A stretch of 64,000 bases of DNA from Lautropia mirabilis (GTDB lineage: Bacteria; Pseudomonadota; Gammaproteobacteria; Burkholderiales; Burkholderiaceae_E), in NCBI RefSeq assembly GCF_900637555.1, contig NZ_LR134378.1, positions 1,932,001 through 1,996,000 of the forward strand, read 5' to 3'. Position numbers and translations under genes: made by a program. Under the pieces are notes generated by a model. The model was not told the origin of the DNA, searched no databases, and saw nothing but the letters and a program-made list of their open reading frames with translations. Below, one piece after another: positions 23,837 through 33,101 of the stretch (position 1 is its first letter; the number at the start of each line of letters is the position of its first letter).

Positions 23837-24296
23837 ACCACTTTCCTTCGAAGATTCACGTGATGATCTGCGGCATCCGTGACGGTGTGCCAGGCGCAGG
23901 AAACTGGGCAGCAGAGCATTCGGGGGCTGCACGTGTCGTGCGGCGATGGCTGCCGCTGCGGGCCGGGCGGCCGCTTCGGATGCCGACGACATGCCTCGCC
24001 ACCGAGGCATGCCGACACCCCTAGAAGTCTACATGAGCTGCCCGCACACGGCCTCTCCAGGGGGCCGGATTCGGAAAACGTTACATCCTTGTGCGGCTAT
24101 GAGGAGACGCTGGCAGCCGGATCGACGTCGGTGCCGACCGGGGGATGCTCGCGGGGACTCTCGTTCGGGCAGGCGGGCATCTTCATTCGATTCAGCACGA
24201 GTGAGAACCGTTCATGGGCGTTGCACCCTCCTTTGGGGTGAAAATCCGTTTTCATGCTCAGTTTTGACAATCGTTTGCAAAAAATTTCCAAACGAC
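23837..24296. other. Intergenic stretch with AT-rich end
   Basis: About 460 bases without a supportable gene between the DapA-like gene and the tRNA promoter. The last 70 bases (24240-24296) are unusually AT-rich for this genome and include TTGACA at 24264-24269 and runs of A and T, consistent with upstream promoter elements for the stable RNA gene. Confidence 0.5.
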
Positions 24297-24324
24297 GTGA
24301 CAAACCCGAATCTCATGTTATTAT
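24297..24324 (+). promoter_or_regulatory. Promoter of first tRNA-Arg copy
   Basis: A -35 element GTGACA (24297-24302), a 16-base spacer and a -10 element TATTAT (24319-24324) lie 12 bases before the mature tRNA. The duplication breakpoint falls between these elements, so only this copy has the -35. Confidence 0.6.
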
Positions 24325-24336
24325 GCGTTCCGCGTC

Positions 24337-24413
24337 GCGCCCGTAGCTCAGTTGGATAGAGTACTTGGCTACGAACCAAGGGGTCGTGGGTTCGAATCCT
24401 GCCGGGCGCGCCA
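24337..24413 (+). tRNA. tRNA-Arg (anticodon ACG), copy 1
   Basis: A 77-base tRNA including the encoded CCA. Acceptor stem GCGCCCG pairs with CGGGCGC; the D arm is AGCTCAGTTGGATAGAGT; the anticodon stem-loop is CTTGG-CTACGAA-CCAAG with anticodon ACG; the T arm has GGTTCGAATCC. After A-to-I editing it would read CGU, CGC and CGA. Confidence 0.98.
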
Positions 24414-24420
24414 CCCATTC

Positions 24421-24457
24421 AAGGGCCTGAATTCAAAGCGAATTCAGGCCCTTTTTC
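24421..24457 (+). terminator. Rho-independent terminator, tRNA copy 1
   Basis: A perfect 14-bp stem (AAGGGCCTGAATTC with GAATTCAGGCCCTT) with a 5-base loop, followed by TTTCTTT, eight bases after the tRNA CCA. Confidence 0.92.
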
Positions 24458-24566
24458 TTTGCCCTCAGGCTGGACGCACGAAGCCCTCCCGGGAAAGGGC
24501 GTGCTTGGGCAGAAATGCCCCGACCCCGTGGGGCCCGGGCGCTCTCTGTCGGCTCTTGTCTGCGGA

Positions 24567-24716
24567 TCAGTCCGGGCTGCTGCCCAGGAAGCGCCGCATC
24601 AGGTCGGCCATGGTGCGGACCTCGAACTTGTCCATGATGTTGGCGCGGTGCGCCTCTACCGTCTTGATGCGGATGTTCAGGTCGCCGGCAATCTGCCTGT
24701 CCAGGCGGCCGGCCGC
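24567..24716 (-). pseudogene. 3' fragment of the FixJ-type response regulator gene
   Basis: About 50 codons identical in arrangement to the end of the intact regulator at 24974: the last part of the LuxR-type DNA-binding domain up to the stop codon. Relative to the intact copy there are two silent and three missense changes (Ser to Arg, Asn to Asp, Lys to Arg). It has no start or receiver domain and ends abruptly at the duplication junction, so it cannot make a working regulator. Confidence 0.9.
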
Positions 24717-24743
24717 GACTCATGGTATTATGCGTTCCGCGTC

Positions 24744-24820
24744 GCGCCCGTAGCTCAGTTGGATAGAGTACTTGGCTACGAACCAAGGGGTCGTGGGTTC
24801 GAATCCTGCCGGGCGCGCCA
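24744..24820 (+). tRNA. tRNA-Arg (anticodon ACG), copy 2
   Basis: Identical to copy 1 over all 77 bases. TATTAT is retained at 24726-24731, but the base sequence where a -35 should be is the end of the regulator fragment and does not resemble TTGACA. A terminator stands between the two tRNA genes, so expression of this copy may be weak. Confidence 0.97.
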
Positions 24821-24827
24821 CCCATTC

Positions 24828-24864
24828 AAGGGCCTGAATTCAAAGCGAATTCAGGCCCTTTTTC
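24828..24864 (+). terminator. Rho-independent terminator, tRNA copy 2
   Basis: Same 14-bp perfect stem and T-rich tail as at 24421-24457, shifted by 407 bases. Confidence 0.92.
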
Positions 24865-24973
24865 TTTGCCCTCAGGCTGGATGCACGAAGCCCTCCCGGG
24901 AAAGGGCGTGCTTGGGCAGAAATGCCCCGACCCCGTGGGGCCCGGGCGCTGTCTGTCGGTTCTCGTGTGCGGA

Positions 24974-25621
24974 TCAGTCCGGGCTGCTGCCCAGGAAGCG
25001 CCGCATCAGGTCGGCCATGGTGCGGACCTCAAACTTGTCCATGATGTTGGCGCGGTGCGCCTCCACCGTCTTGATGCTGATGTTCAGGTCGCCGGCAATC
25101 TGCTTGTTCAGGCGGCCGGCCGCAATCAGCTCCAGCACCTGCTGCTCGCGCGGGGTCAGGCGGGCCAGCAGTTCCTGGCGCTGCTCGCGCCGCTGGGCAT
25201 CGTTCTGCTTCACGCGGGCCTGGTTGAAGGCGTTCTCGACCGTGCTGATCAGCTGCTTGTCGTCGAAGGGCTTTTCCAGGAAGTCCACGGCGCCCAGTTT
25301 CATGCGGGCCACGGCCATGCCCACGTCACCATGGCCGGTCATGAAGATCAGCGGCAGGTCATAGCGCTGGCGCAACAGCTCGTCGTGCAGCTCGATGCCG
25401 CTCATGCCGCCCATGCGCACGTCCAGGATCAGGACCGCGAAATGTCCGGGCGTGTAGGCGTTCAGGAAGCTCTCGGCGCTGTGGAAGGTGCGCACGTTGA
25501 AGCCGCTGCCTTCCAGCAGCCAGCGCAGCGAATCGCGCACGGCTTCGTCGTCGTCGACGATGTAGACGAACCTTTCAGGCTGCGGAGGGGCGGTGGAGGG
25601 GGTTTCGTTTGATGGGCTCAT
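24974..25621 (-). CDS. FixJ-type two-component response regulator (REC + LuxR HTH)
   Basis: 215 residues from the ATG at 25621 (a GTG at 25651 is an alternative). The receiver domain has acidic residues 23-25 (VDDDE), phosphoacceptor Asp67 in LILDVRM, Thr95 in FMTGHGD and Lys117 in EKPFDD. A Gln/Arg-rich linker leads to the LuxR-type domain LTPREQQVLELIAAGRLNKQ at about 153-172. FixJ/TodT-type regulators activate transcription when phosphorylated. The cognate kinase lies 201 bases upstream on the same strand, and the pair is divergent from the pyruvate dehydrogenase operon, which is a likely target or signal link. Confidence 0.9.
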   Translation of the reverse strand: MSPSNETPSTAPPQPERFVYIVDDDEAVRDSLRWLLEGSGFNVRTFHSAESFLNAYTPGHFAVLILDVRMGGMSGIELHDELLRQRYDLPLIFMTGHGDVGMAVARMKLGAVDFLEKPFDDKQLISTVENAFNQARVKQNDAQRREQRQELLARLTPREQQVLELIAAGRLNKQIAGDLNISIKTVEAHRANIMDKFEVRTMADLMRRFLGSSPD

Positions 25622-25822
25622 GGTTCTGTCGTCTATCCAGATGATGGGCACGGGGCCATGGGCACCGGGATCGCGGTTCCCGGCGTCCCTTGGGAATTAT
25701 CGATGAATCCTCGGGGCTGCCACTGCGGGAAAACGCGTACCCGCATCGGGAGGATGGACCGGACCGGAGGGCCGGTCGATGGCAGGGGGCAGGCGAGGCG
25801 CTGTGGCTGGAGGGCAAGGGGC

Positions 25823-28786
25823 TCATGCGGATGTCGTGTCGCCGTGCGCCGGCCCCTCGTGTACCGGCAGCGTGAACTTGAAGATGCACCCCCGGGGCTG
25901 ATTGCTTTCCACCCACAGCCGGCCGGCATGGGACTCGATGATGCTGCGGCAGATGTTGAGTCCCATGCCCATGCCTTCGGGCTTGGTGGTGAAGAAGGCC
26001 TCGAAGACCTTTTCCTGCTGTTCCTCGGGGATGCCCGGTCCCTGGTCGGCCACCGCAAACAGCACGTTGTCGCGTGTGGCGCTCACCTGCAGCGTCAGGG
26101 CGGCATCGTTCTGCCCATGCATGGCGTCGATGGCGTTCTTCATCAGGTTCAGCAGGACCTGCTCGATCAGGATGCGGTCGGCCGACAGGCGCGGCAGGTT
26201 CGGGGCCAGGTCGATGGTGATGGCCACGCCATAGCGCTTGGCAGCGATCTCGGCCAGCGCCAGCGCCTCGGTCAGGATCTCGTCCACGGCGATCTCGCGC
26301 TGCTCGGCCGTGTTGCGACGCACGAAGTTGCGCACCCGCTGAATGACCGAGGCGGCACGCTGCGCCTGCCGGGCGATCTTGTCCAGCGTCTGGTCCACCA
26401 TGGCCGGATCGGCCGGTGCGGGGCTGCCGGGCTGCAGTCGCTTGGCCAGGCCCAGCGCGTAGTTGCTGATGGCGGCCAGCGGCTGGTTCAGCTCATGGGC
26501 GATGGAGGAGGCCATCTCGCCCATTGTCACCAGCCGTGCCGTCTGCTGCAGCTGTTCTTCCTGTTGCTTCTGTCGTTCACGGATGGGGCGCAGTGCCGTG
26601 ATGTCGGTGGCCACCACCAGCTGGGCCGGCTGGCCGTCCACCCAGCGGATCACCTGTACCCGCACCTCGAACCAGCGGTCGATGCGCGGGATGTAGACCT
26701 CTTCGCCCATCCAGGAGTCCGCCACCGGCCAGCCGTTGAGCAGCGCCAGGTGGCCGGCAATGTCGTCGCCGAACAGCGCGTGGTAGTGGTAATTGCAGAA
26801 AAGCAGGCGGGAAGGCGTGGGTGCCGGCGACTGTTCGTCCGTCGACGGGGCGGTGATGCTCAGGGGGACGATGGGCGGCGGGGGCGAGACCACCGAGACG
26901 GCAGCATCGAGCTGGTTGAGCACGGTCTCGAAGCGCTCGTGGGCATTGATCAGCTCGGCGCGGATCCGGTTCGGTTCGGTGATGTCGGTCACCGAGGCCA
27001 TCCAGCCCGCCTGCTGACCCTGGTCGTCGATCAGCGGCGAGACATAGAGCCGAACATCGATGATCCGGCCGTCCTTGCGCCGTGCCCGCGTCTGCAGGCC
27101 CGACGGGGGGGCACCACCCGAGATCGTCAGGTTCAGGTGGGCCATGTTGAGGTCATGTTCCTCGGGGATCCAGTACGGGTAGGGGGGCAGCTGTCCCACC
27201 ATTTCTTCGGCCGGATAACCGAGGATCTGGCACAGTGCCCGGTTCACGTAGGTGATGCGGCCATCGTGGTCGATCACGCGCAGCCCCGTGCTGATGGAAT
27301 CCTCGATGGCGCGGCGGAACGTGGCTTCGGTGGTCAGCGCCTGCTCCACCAGCTTTCGGCCGGTGATGTCGTGGGCCACCGCGTAATAGAGCGATTCGGG
27401 CGAGCGCGAGTCCACGCTGATGGACCAGCTCAGCCAGCGCCAGGCATTGCGAAAGCGTACCCGGCATTCCAGAGGGCCGATGCGCTCCTGGGGCGTGGTG
27501 AAGGCCTCGATCACGTCCAGCCGGTCCTCCGGATAGACATGGTCCCAGAAGCGCGTGTTGCTCAGGTCCTTGCCGAAATACTCCACGAAGGCCGGATTGC
27601 CGCGCACCAGCGTGCCGTCCGGGCGGATCACGCAGAACACGTCCTGCGACAGCTCGAACAGCCGGTCGCGTTCGCCTTCGGCCCGCAGTCGGTCATGGGC
27701 GCTGCGCCAGAGCAGGATCAGTGACAGGATCGATGTCAGGGCCAGCGTGAACAGCCCCAGCTGGGTCAGCCGTTCGGCCAGGGAAGGGGTGGGTTCTTCG
27801 TAGGCCACGGCCCGCAGCATCAGGCCGTCACCGGGTGGGTCCAGCGGCAGCTGGTGCGCTGCCCGCGTGTCGATGCGGTGTGCCGAGGCTGTGCTGGCCA
27901 GCAGCCGGCCGCGCGGCCCCACCAGGCTGAACCGATAGCGGTCGCGCAGGTTCTCGGGCAGCATGTTTGCCAGCAGCGGCTCCAGCCCGATGCCGGCCAC
28001 GGCCACGGCCACCAGACGCCGTCCCTGCACCACGGGCAGGTACAGCTCGGTCACCATCTCGCCCCCCGGAATCATCAGCGGCGCCGAATAGCGGGGCTGC
28101 CACGACTGCATGCTGGCCAGCCAGGCGCTGCGTCGGGGCGACGCACCGGGCGTGTCCTGGAAGGCGGGCAGCAGCAGGGTGTCACCATCCTGGGTGGGCT
28201 CCCCGGCCTCCAGGCCGTTGCCGATCATCGCGCCCTGGGCCACGGTGGCCTGCAGGACGCGTCCTTCGGGCGTGACCAGGGCCACGTACCGGGTCTGGGG
28301 GTAGCTTGCCAGGAAACCCGCGGGGTTCTGGGCGGTGCCGGCTCCTTCGTCGTCACCCGTCGGGGGCGTGGTACGGTTGCCGGCTCCCTGGCGCAGGTCG
28401 GCCAGCCACAGCGGTGCCAGGCGGACCAGGTGGGCTTGCAGCTCACGCAGCGACAGCTTCAGCGACTGCTGGGCCCAGTCGGTGTCGCGCAGCAGCGATG
28501 TCTGCCGCTCCTGCCGTTCGATATGACCCACATACCAGAGAAAACCGGCCATCATCACGATGAACAGCACCAGCCCCGCCATGTGCGCCAGGCCCAGAAA
28601 GCGCCAGGCCAGCCAGTCGGACGGAATGCGGATGTTCGACAGGGAGGCATGCCGGGGCGCTGGTGGCCTGGCGGCCTCGGTGGGCGGGGCGTTCGCGTCG
28701 TCGTCGGGCGTCATGGGCAGGTCGTCATCAGGGTCATGCTGTGCTGCAGCAAGAAACGGCCGGTTGATGGCGTGCGGCCGCGCCAT
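25823..28786 (-). CDS. Membrane PAS-domain sensor histidine kinase (FixL/DctB-like)
   Basis: About 987 residues. A first membrane span near 65-85, a roughly 260-residue periplasmic sensor region, a second span near 350-370, then two or three PAS domains (FELSQDVFCVIRPDGTLVRG; AIEDSISTGLRVIDHDGRI; a third ending before RERQKQQEEQ), a HisKA domain with SSIAHELNQP (phosphorylated His near 764) and a HATPase domain with NLMKNAIDAM, DQGPGIPE and GMGMGLNI. I see no FixL-type haem-binding signature, so an oxygen-sensing role is not claimed. Start codon is uncertain: GTG at 28813, ATG at 28786 or ATG at 28714, none with a strong ribosome binding site. Confidence 0.87.
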   Translation of the reverse strand: MARPHAINRPFLAAAQHDPDDDLPMTPDDDANAPPTEAARPPAPRHASLSNIRIPSDWLAWRFLGLAHMAGLVLFIVMMAGFLWYVGHIERQERQTSLLRDTDWAQQSLKLSLRELQAHLVRLAPLWLADLRQGAGNRTTPPTGDDEGAGTAQNPAGFLASYPQTRYVALVTPEGRVLQATVAQGAMIGNGLEAGEPTQDGDTLLLPAFQDTPGASPRRSAWLASMQSWQPRYSAPLMIPGGEMVTELYLPVVQGRRLVAVAVAGIGLEPLLANMLPENLRDRYRFSLVGPRGRLLASTASAHRIDTRAAHQLPLDPPGDGLMLRAVAYEEPTPSLAERLTQLGLFTLALTSILSLILLWRSAHDRLRAEGERDRLFELSQDVFCVIRPDGTLVRGNPAFVEYFGKDLSNTRFWDHVYPEDRLDVIEAFTTPQERIGPLECRVRFRNAWRWLSWSISVDSRSPESLYYAVAHDITGRKLVEQALTTEATFRRAIEDSISTGLRVIDHDGRITYVNRALCQILGYPAEEMVGQLPPYPYWIPEEHDLNMAHLNLTISGGAPPSGLQTRARRKDGRIIDVRLYVSPLIDDQGQQAGWMASVTDITEPNRIRAELINAHERFETVLNQLDAAVSVVSPPPPIVPLSITAPSTDEQSPAPTPSRLLFCNYHYHALFGDDIAGHLALLNGWPVADSWMGEEVYIPRIDRWFEVRVQVIRWVDGQPAQLVVATDITALRPIRERQKQQEEQLQQTARLVTMGEMASSIAHELNQPLAAISNYALGLAKRLQPGSPAPADPAMVDQTLDKIARQAQRAASVIQRVRNFVRRNTAEQREIAVDEILTEALALAEIAAKRYGVAITIDLAPNLPRLSADRILIEQVLLNLMKNAIDAMHGQNDAALTLQVSATRDNVLFAVADQGPGIPEEQQEKVFEAFFTTKPEGMGMGLNICRSIIESHAGRLWVESNQPRGCIFKFTLPVHEGPAHGDTTSA

Positions 28787-28864
28787 ACCGCCATTTTCCA
28801 CGGAATTGCGCACTTGCGGCGAATTTTGCGATGCGGTGCAGGATATCGTTCCTTGAAATTCGGC

Positions 28865-28892
28865 TTGCTTTCCATTCCGCCGTACTTAGAAT
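28865..28892 (+). promoter_or_regulatory. Putative sigma-70 promoter of the pyruvate dehydrogenase operon
   Basis: TTGCTT (28865-28870), 16 bases, then TAGAAT (28887-28892), about 38 bases before the aceE start codon. It lies in the short divergent region shared with the sensor kinase gene. Confidence 0.45.
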
Positions 28893-28930
28893 CCGGGGAT
28901 CCATGTTTTCCGTTCCGGTGAGAGGCCAGC

Positions 28931-31681
28931 ATGTCTGAAGCTGCAAAGAACACCCCCAACCCCGTCGAATCATCCGACACCGATCCGATCGAGACCCGGG
29001 AGTGGCTCGATGCTCTGGACGCGGTCATTCAGCGTGAGGGCCGCGAGCGTGCCCACTACCTGATGGAACAGCTGCTGGACACCGCCCGGCGTCAGTTCGG
29101 CGACATGCCGTTCTCGGCCACCACGGCCTATGTGAACACCATCCCGCCCGCACTGGAAGTCCGCTCGCCCGGCAACCACGAATACGAAGAGCGCATCCGC
29201 AGCTTCATCCGCTGGAACGCCATGGCCATGGTGGTGCGCGCCAACAAGCATGAAACCCCCGATGGCGGCAGCCTGGGCGGCCACATCGCCTCGTTCGCCT
29301 CGGTGGCCACCATGATCGGCGCCGGCATGAACCACTTCTGGCATGCCCCGCACGAAGGCCACGGCGGTGACCTGATCTACTTCCAGGGCCACTCCTCGCC
29401 TGGCCTGTACAGCCGCGCCTTCATCGAGGGCCGCCTCACCGAGGACCAGCTGAACAGCTTCCGCCAGGAAGTCGATGGTCACGGCCTGCCGTCGTATCCG
29501 CACCCGAAGCTGATGCCGGACTTCTGGCAGTTCCCCACCGTCTCCATGGGCCTGGGGCCGCTGATGGCCATCTATCAGGCACGCTTCCTGAAGTATCTGC
29601 ATGCCCGCGGCCTGGCCGACACCGCCAACCGCAAGGTCTGGGTGTTCTGCGGCGACGGCGAGATGGACGAACCCGAATCGCTGGGCGCCATCGGTCTGGC
29701 GGCGCGCGAGAAGCTCGACAACCTCATCTTCGTCATCAACTGCAACCTGCAGCGTCTGGACGGCCCGGTGCGCGGCAACGGCAAGATCATCCAGGAACTG
29801 GAAGGCGACTTCCGCGGCACCGGCTGGAACGTCATCAAGCTCATCTGGGGCTCGTACTGGGACAAGCTGCTGGCCCGCGACACTGATGGCACGCTGCGCC
29901 GCGTCATGATGGAAACGGTGGACGGCGAATACCAGGCCTACCGTGCCAATGACGGCGCCTACGTGCGCAAGCACTTCTTCGGCAAGGATCCGAAGCTGCT
30001 GGAAATGGTCGCACGCATGTCCGACGAGGACATCTGGCGCCTGAACCGCGGCGGCCACGATCCGTACAAGGTGTACGCCGCCTTCCATTCGGCCGTGCAC
30101 AACAACCATGGCCGCCCCACCGTCATTCTGGCCAAGACCGTCAAGGGCTACGGCATGGGCCATGTGGGCGAGGGCAAGAACCCGACCCACCAGCTCAAGA
30201 AGCTCGACGCCGACAGCATCCGCGGCATGCGCGACCGCTTCAACATTCCCATCCCCGACGACAAGCTCGACGAGATCCCGTTCTACCGTCCGCCCGAGGA
30301 CAGCCCGGAGATGCAGTACATGTTCGAGCGTCGCAAGGCGCTGGGCGGGTTCCTGCCGCATCGTCGTACCCATTCCGACGAGCAGCTGTCCGTGCCGCCG
30401 CTGTCGACCTTCCAGCCCGTGCTGGATCCCACCGCCGAGGGGCGCGAGATCTCCACGACCCAGGCCTTCGTGCGCTTCCTCACGCTGCTGCTGCGTGACA
30501 AGACGCTGGGCCCGCGCGTTGTGCCCATCGTGCCCGACGAGGCCCGCACCTTCGGCATGGAGGGCATGTTCCGCCAGCTGGGCATCTACGCCCCCGAGGG
30601 TCAGAAGTACGTGCCGGTCGACAAGGACCAGGTGATGTATTACAAGGAAGACGCCAGCGGCCAGATCCTGCAGGAAGGCATCAACGAGGCCGGTGCGTTC
30701 TGCTCCTGGATTGCGGCGGCCACGTCGTACTCCACCAGCAACGTCATCATGCTGCCGTTCTTCGCGTACTACTCGATGTTCGGCTTCCAGCGCGTGGGCG
30801 ACCTGGCCTGGGCAGCCGGCGACATGCAGGCGCGGGGCTTCCTCATCGGCGGTACCGCCGGCCGCACCACCCTCAACGGCGAGGGCCTGCAGCACGAGGA
30901 CGGCCACAGCCACATCATGTCGCTGACCATCCCGAACTGCGTCTCCTACGATCCGTCGTTTGCGCACGAGGTGGGCGTCATCCTGCACGAAGGCCTGCTG
31001 CGCATGGTCGAGCGTCAGGAGAACGTCTACTACTACGTCACGGTGATGAACGAGAACTACGCCCATCCGGGTCTTCGGCAGGGCGACGAGGAAGGCATCA
31101 TCCGCGGCATGTACCTGCTGCATGAAGGTGCGCCGGCGGCGGACGGCTCGAAGGCCGCCCAGGTCGATGCCAAGGCACCGCGTGTCCAGCTCATGGGCTC
31201 GGGCGTCATCCTGCGCGAGGTCATCGAGGCCGCGCGCCTGCTGAAGGAAGACTGGGGCATCGAGTCCGACATCTGGAGCACCACCAGCTTCACCGAGCTG
31301 CGCCGCGACGGCATGGCCTGCGATCGCTGGAACCTGCTGCACCCGACCGAGAAGCCTCACGTGCCGTACGTGCGCGAGCAGCTCGACCGCCGTCCGGCCG
31401 GCCCGGTCATCGCGTCCACCGACTACATGAAGCTGTTTGCCGACCAGATCCGTCCGTACATCCCGGCCGGCCGCCGCTTCAAGGTGCTGGGTACCGATGG
31501 CTTCGGTCGTTCCGACTTCCGCTACAAGCTGCGCGAGCACTTCGAGGTCAATCGCCATTTCGTGGTTCTGGCGGCGCTCACCGCCCTGGCCGAGGACGGC
31601 GTCATCCCCCTCACGAAGGCCGCAGAGGCCATCCAGCGCTACGGCATCGATCCCGAGAAGGTCGATCCGGTGCTGGCCTGA
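28931..31681 (+). CDS. aceE: Pyruvate dehydrogenase E1 component, homodimeric type
   Basis: 916 residues, slightly longer than E. coli AceE. It decarboxylates pyruvate with thiamine diphosphate and reductively acetylates the lipoyl group of E2. The N-terminal domain opens with TREWLDALDAVIQREG; the ThDP/Mg motif is VFCGDGEMDEPES near 238 with NCNLQRLDGPVRGN further on; the C-terminal half shows LGTDGFGRSDFR. GAGAGG precedes the ATG. It is the first gene of the aceE-aceF-lpdA operon, 33 bases before aceF. Confidence 0.98.
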   Translation: MSEAAKNTPNPVESSDTDPIETREWLDALDAVIQREGRERAHYLMEQLLDTARRQFGDMPFSATTAYVNTIPPALEVRSPGNHEYEERIRSFIRWNAMAMVVRANKHETPDGGSLGGHIASFASVATMIGAGMNHFWHAPHEGHGGDLIYFQGHSSPGLYSRAFIEGRLTEDQLNSFRQEVDGHGLPSYPHPKLMPDFWQFPTVSMGLGPLMAIYQARFLKYLHARGLADTANRKVWVFCGDGEMDEPESLGAIGLAAREKLDNLIFVINCNLQRLDGPVRGNGKIIQELEGDFRGTGWNVIKLIWGSYWDKLLARDTDGTLRRVMMETVDGEYQAYRANDGAYVRKHFFGKDPKLLEMVARMSDEDIWRLNRGGHDPYKVYAAFHSAVHNNHGRPTVILAKTVKGYGMGHVGEGKNPTHQLKKLDADSIRGMRDRFNIPIPDDKLDEIPFYRPPEDSPEMQYMFERRKALGGFLPHRRTHSDEQLSVPPLSTFQPVLDPTAEGREISTTQAFVRFLTLLLRDKTLGPRVVPIVPDEARTFGMEGMFRQLGIYAPEGQKYVPVDKDQVMYYKEDASGQILQEGINEAGAFCSWIAAATSYSTSNVIMLPFFAYYSMFGFQRVGDLAWAAGDMQARGFLIGGTAGRTTLNGEGLQHEDGHSHIMSLTIPNCVSYDPSFAHEVGVILHEGLLRMVERQENVYYYVTVMNENYAHPGLRQGDEEGIIRGMYLLHEGAPAADGSKAAQVDAKAPRVQLMGSGVILREVIEAARLLKEDWGIESDIWSTTSFTELRRDGMACDRWNLLHPTEKPHVPYVREQLDRRPAGPVIASTDYMKLFADQIRPYIPAGRRFKVLGTDGFGRSDFRYKLREHFEVNRHFVVLAALTALAEDGVIPLTKAAEAIQRYGIDPEKVDPVLA

Positions 31682-31714
31682 CGAACGAATACCGACTGGA
31701 GGCAATACGCAGCC

Positions 31715-33088
31715 ATGAGCGCGATTGATATTGTGGTTCCCGACATCGGTGACTTCTCGGATGTCGAGGTCATCGAAGTGATGGTCAAGGAAGGTGACGA
31801 GGTTGCTGCCGAGCAGAGCCTCATCACCGTGGAGTCCGACAAGGCCTCGATGGAGATCCCCTGCACGGAAGCAGGGCGCATCGTCTCGCTGACGGTCAAG
31901 CTGGGCGACAAGGTGTCCAAGGGCTCGGTGCTGGGCAAGCTGGAAGCCGGTGGTGCGGCTCCGGCCGCCAGCGCAGGGGCACCGGCGGCTCCCGCAGCCG
32001 CCCCGGCCCAGACGGCAGCGCCTGCGCCGCAGGCAGCTCCGGCTCAGGTCGCCGCACCCGCGGCCGCATCGAGCGCCGCTGCACCGGCTGCTCCGCAGGC
32101 AGCAGGCGCACCGCGGCCCCCGGCGGCCCCGGCCGAGCTGGTTGATGGTGCCATCCGGCCGTTGCCGCATGCCTCGCCCTCGGTGCGGCTGCTGGCCCGC
32201 GAGCTGGGCGTGGACCTGAACGGCGTGCGCGGCACCGGTCCGAAGGACCGCATCCTGGCCGACGACGTGAAGGCCTTCGTGAAGAACCTGCTCACCTCCG
32301 GCGCAGTCGGCGGTGCGGCGGCTGCGCCTGCCGGTGGCACCGGTGCTGCTCTGGGACTGCTGCCCTGGCCGAAGGTCGACTTCGAGAAGTTCGGCCCCGT
32401 CGAGAAGAAGCCGCTGTCGCGGATCAAGAAGATCTCGGGCGCCAACCTGCATCGCAACTGGGTGATGATTCCTCACGTCACCAACCACGAGGATGCGGAC
32501 ATCACCGACCTGGAAGCCTTCCGCGTCAAGCTCAACACCGAGAATGCCAAGGCGGGCATCAAGCTCACCATGCTGGCCTTCCTGGTGAAGGCTTCGGTGG
32601 CGGCGCTGAAGAAGTTCCCCGAGTTCAACGCCTCGCTGGACGGCGAGACGCTGGTCTACAAGAACTACTACCACATCGGCTTTGCCGCCGACACGCCCAA
32701 CGGGCTGGTCGTGCCGGTCATCAAGGATGCCGACAAGAAGGGCGTGCTCGAGATCGCCGTCGAGATGGGCGAGCTGGCCAAGAAGGCCCGTGACGGCAAG
32801 CTGGGTCCGGCCGACATGCAGGGCGGCACCTTCTCCATCTCCAGCCTGGGCGGCATTGGCGGTACCTACTTCACGCCCATCATCAACGCGCCCGAGGTGG
32901 CCATCCTGGGCGTGTGCCGCTCGGCCAAGCGTCCGGTCTGGGACGAGGCACGGGGCGAATTCGTGCCGCGCCTGATCCTGCCGCTGTCGCTGTCGTGGGA
33001 TCACCGCGTCATTGACGGCGCCGCCGCTGCACGCTTTGCCGCCTACCTGGCGCAGGTGCTGGCCGATTTCCGGCGCGTGATGCTCTGA
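31715..33088 (+). CDS. aceF: Dihydrolipoamide acetyltransferase (E2) of pyruvate dehydrogenase
   Basis: 457 residues. One N-terminal lipoyl domain with lipoylated Lys43 in ESDKASMEI, an Ala/Pro-rich swinging linker (about 85-145), a peripheral-subunit-binding domain ([20 protein letters not shown]) and the catalytic acyltransferase core ending with [10 protein letters not shown] (His near 430). E. coli E2 has three lipoyl domains; this one has a single one, and a second lipoyl domain is found on the E3 subunit encoded next. Confidence 0.97.
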   Translation: MSAIDIVVPDIGDFSDVEVIEVMVKEGDEVAAEQSLITVESDKASMEIPCTEAGRIVSLTVKLGDKVSKGSVLGKLEAGGAAPAASAGAPAAPAAAPAQTAAPAPQAAPAQVAAPAAASSAAAPAAPQAAGAPRPPAAPAELVDGAIRPLPHASPSVRLLARELGVDLNGVRGTGPKDRILADDVKAFVKNLLTSGAVGGAAAAPAGGTGAALGLLPWPKVDFEKFGPVEKKPLSRIKKISGANLHRNWVMIPHVTNHEDADITDLEAFRVKLNTENAKAGIKLTMLAFLVKASVAALKKFPEFNASLDGETLVYKNYYHIGFAADTPNGLVVPVIKDADKKGVLEIAVEMGELAKKARDGKLGPADMQGGTFSISSLGGIGGTYFTPIINAPEVAILGVCRSAKRPVWDEARGEFVPRLILPLSLSWDHRVIDGAAAARFAAYLAQVLADFRRVML

Positions 33089-33101
33089 GCGAGGAGAACC
33101 C

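Larger units (their letters stand above)
24312..24716. repeat. First copy of the 407-bp tandem duplication
   Basis: Aligned base for base with 24719-25123 (offset 407). By eye I count 11 substitutions and no gaps, so about 97% identity. It contains the -10 element, tRNA-Arg, the terminator and a fragment of the response-regulator gene. Two extra bases separate it from the second copy. Confidence 0.95.
24719..25123. repeat. Second copy of the 407-bp tandem duplication
   Basis: Direct repeat of 24312-24716. Its right end lies inside the intact response-regulator gene, which shows that this copy carries the original right flank, whereas the first copy carries the original left flank with the complete promoter. 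Confidence 0.95.

Noticed and set aside
24264-24292. TTGACA at 24264 as -35 of the tRNA promoter
   Set aside because: No acceptable -10 lies 16-18 bases downstream; GTGACA/TATTAT at 24297-24324 fits the tRNA start better.
24312-25123. Insertion sequence or integrative element at the tRNA
   Set aside because: No transposase, integrase or terminal inverted repeats. The two copies are a plain tandem duplication of local sequence, and the tRNA is not interrupted.
25823-28786. Haem-based oxygen sensor (true FixL)
   Set aside because: PAS domains are present, but I could not identify a FixL-type haem-binding histidine segment, and the protein has a large periplasmic domain unlike typical FixL.
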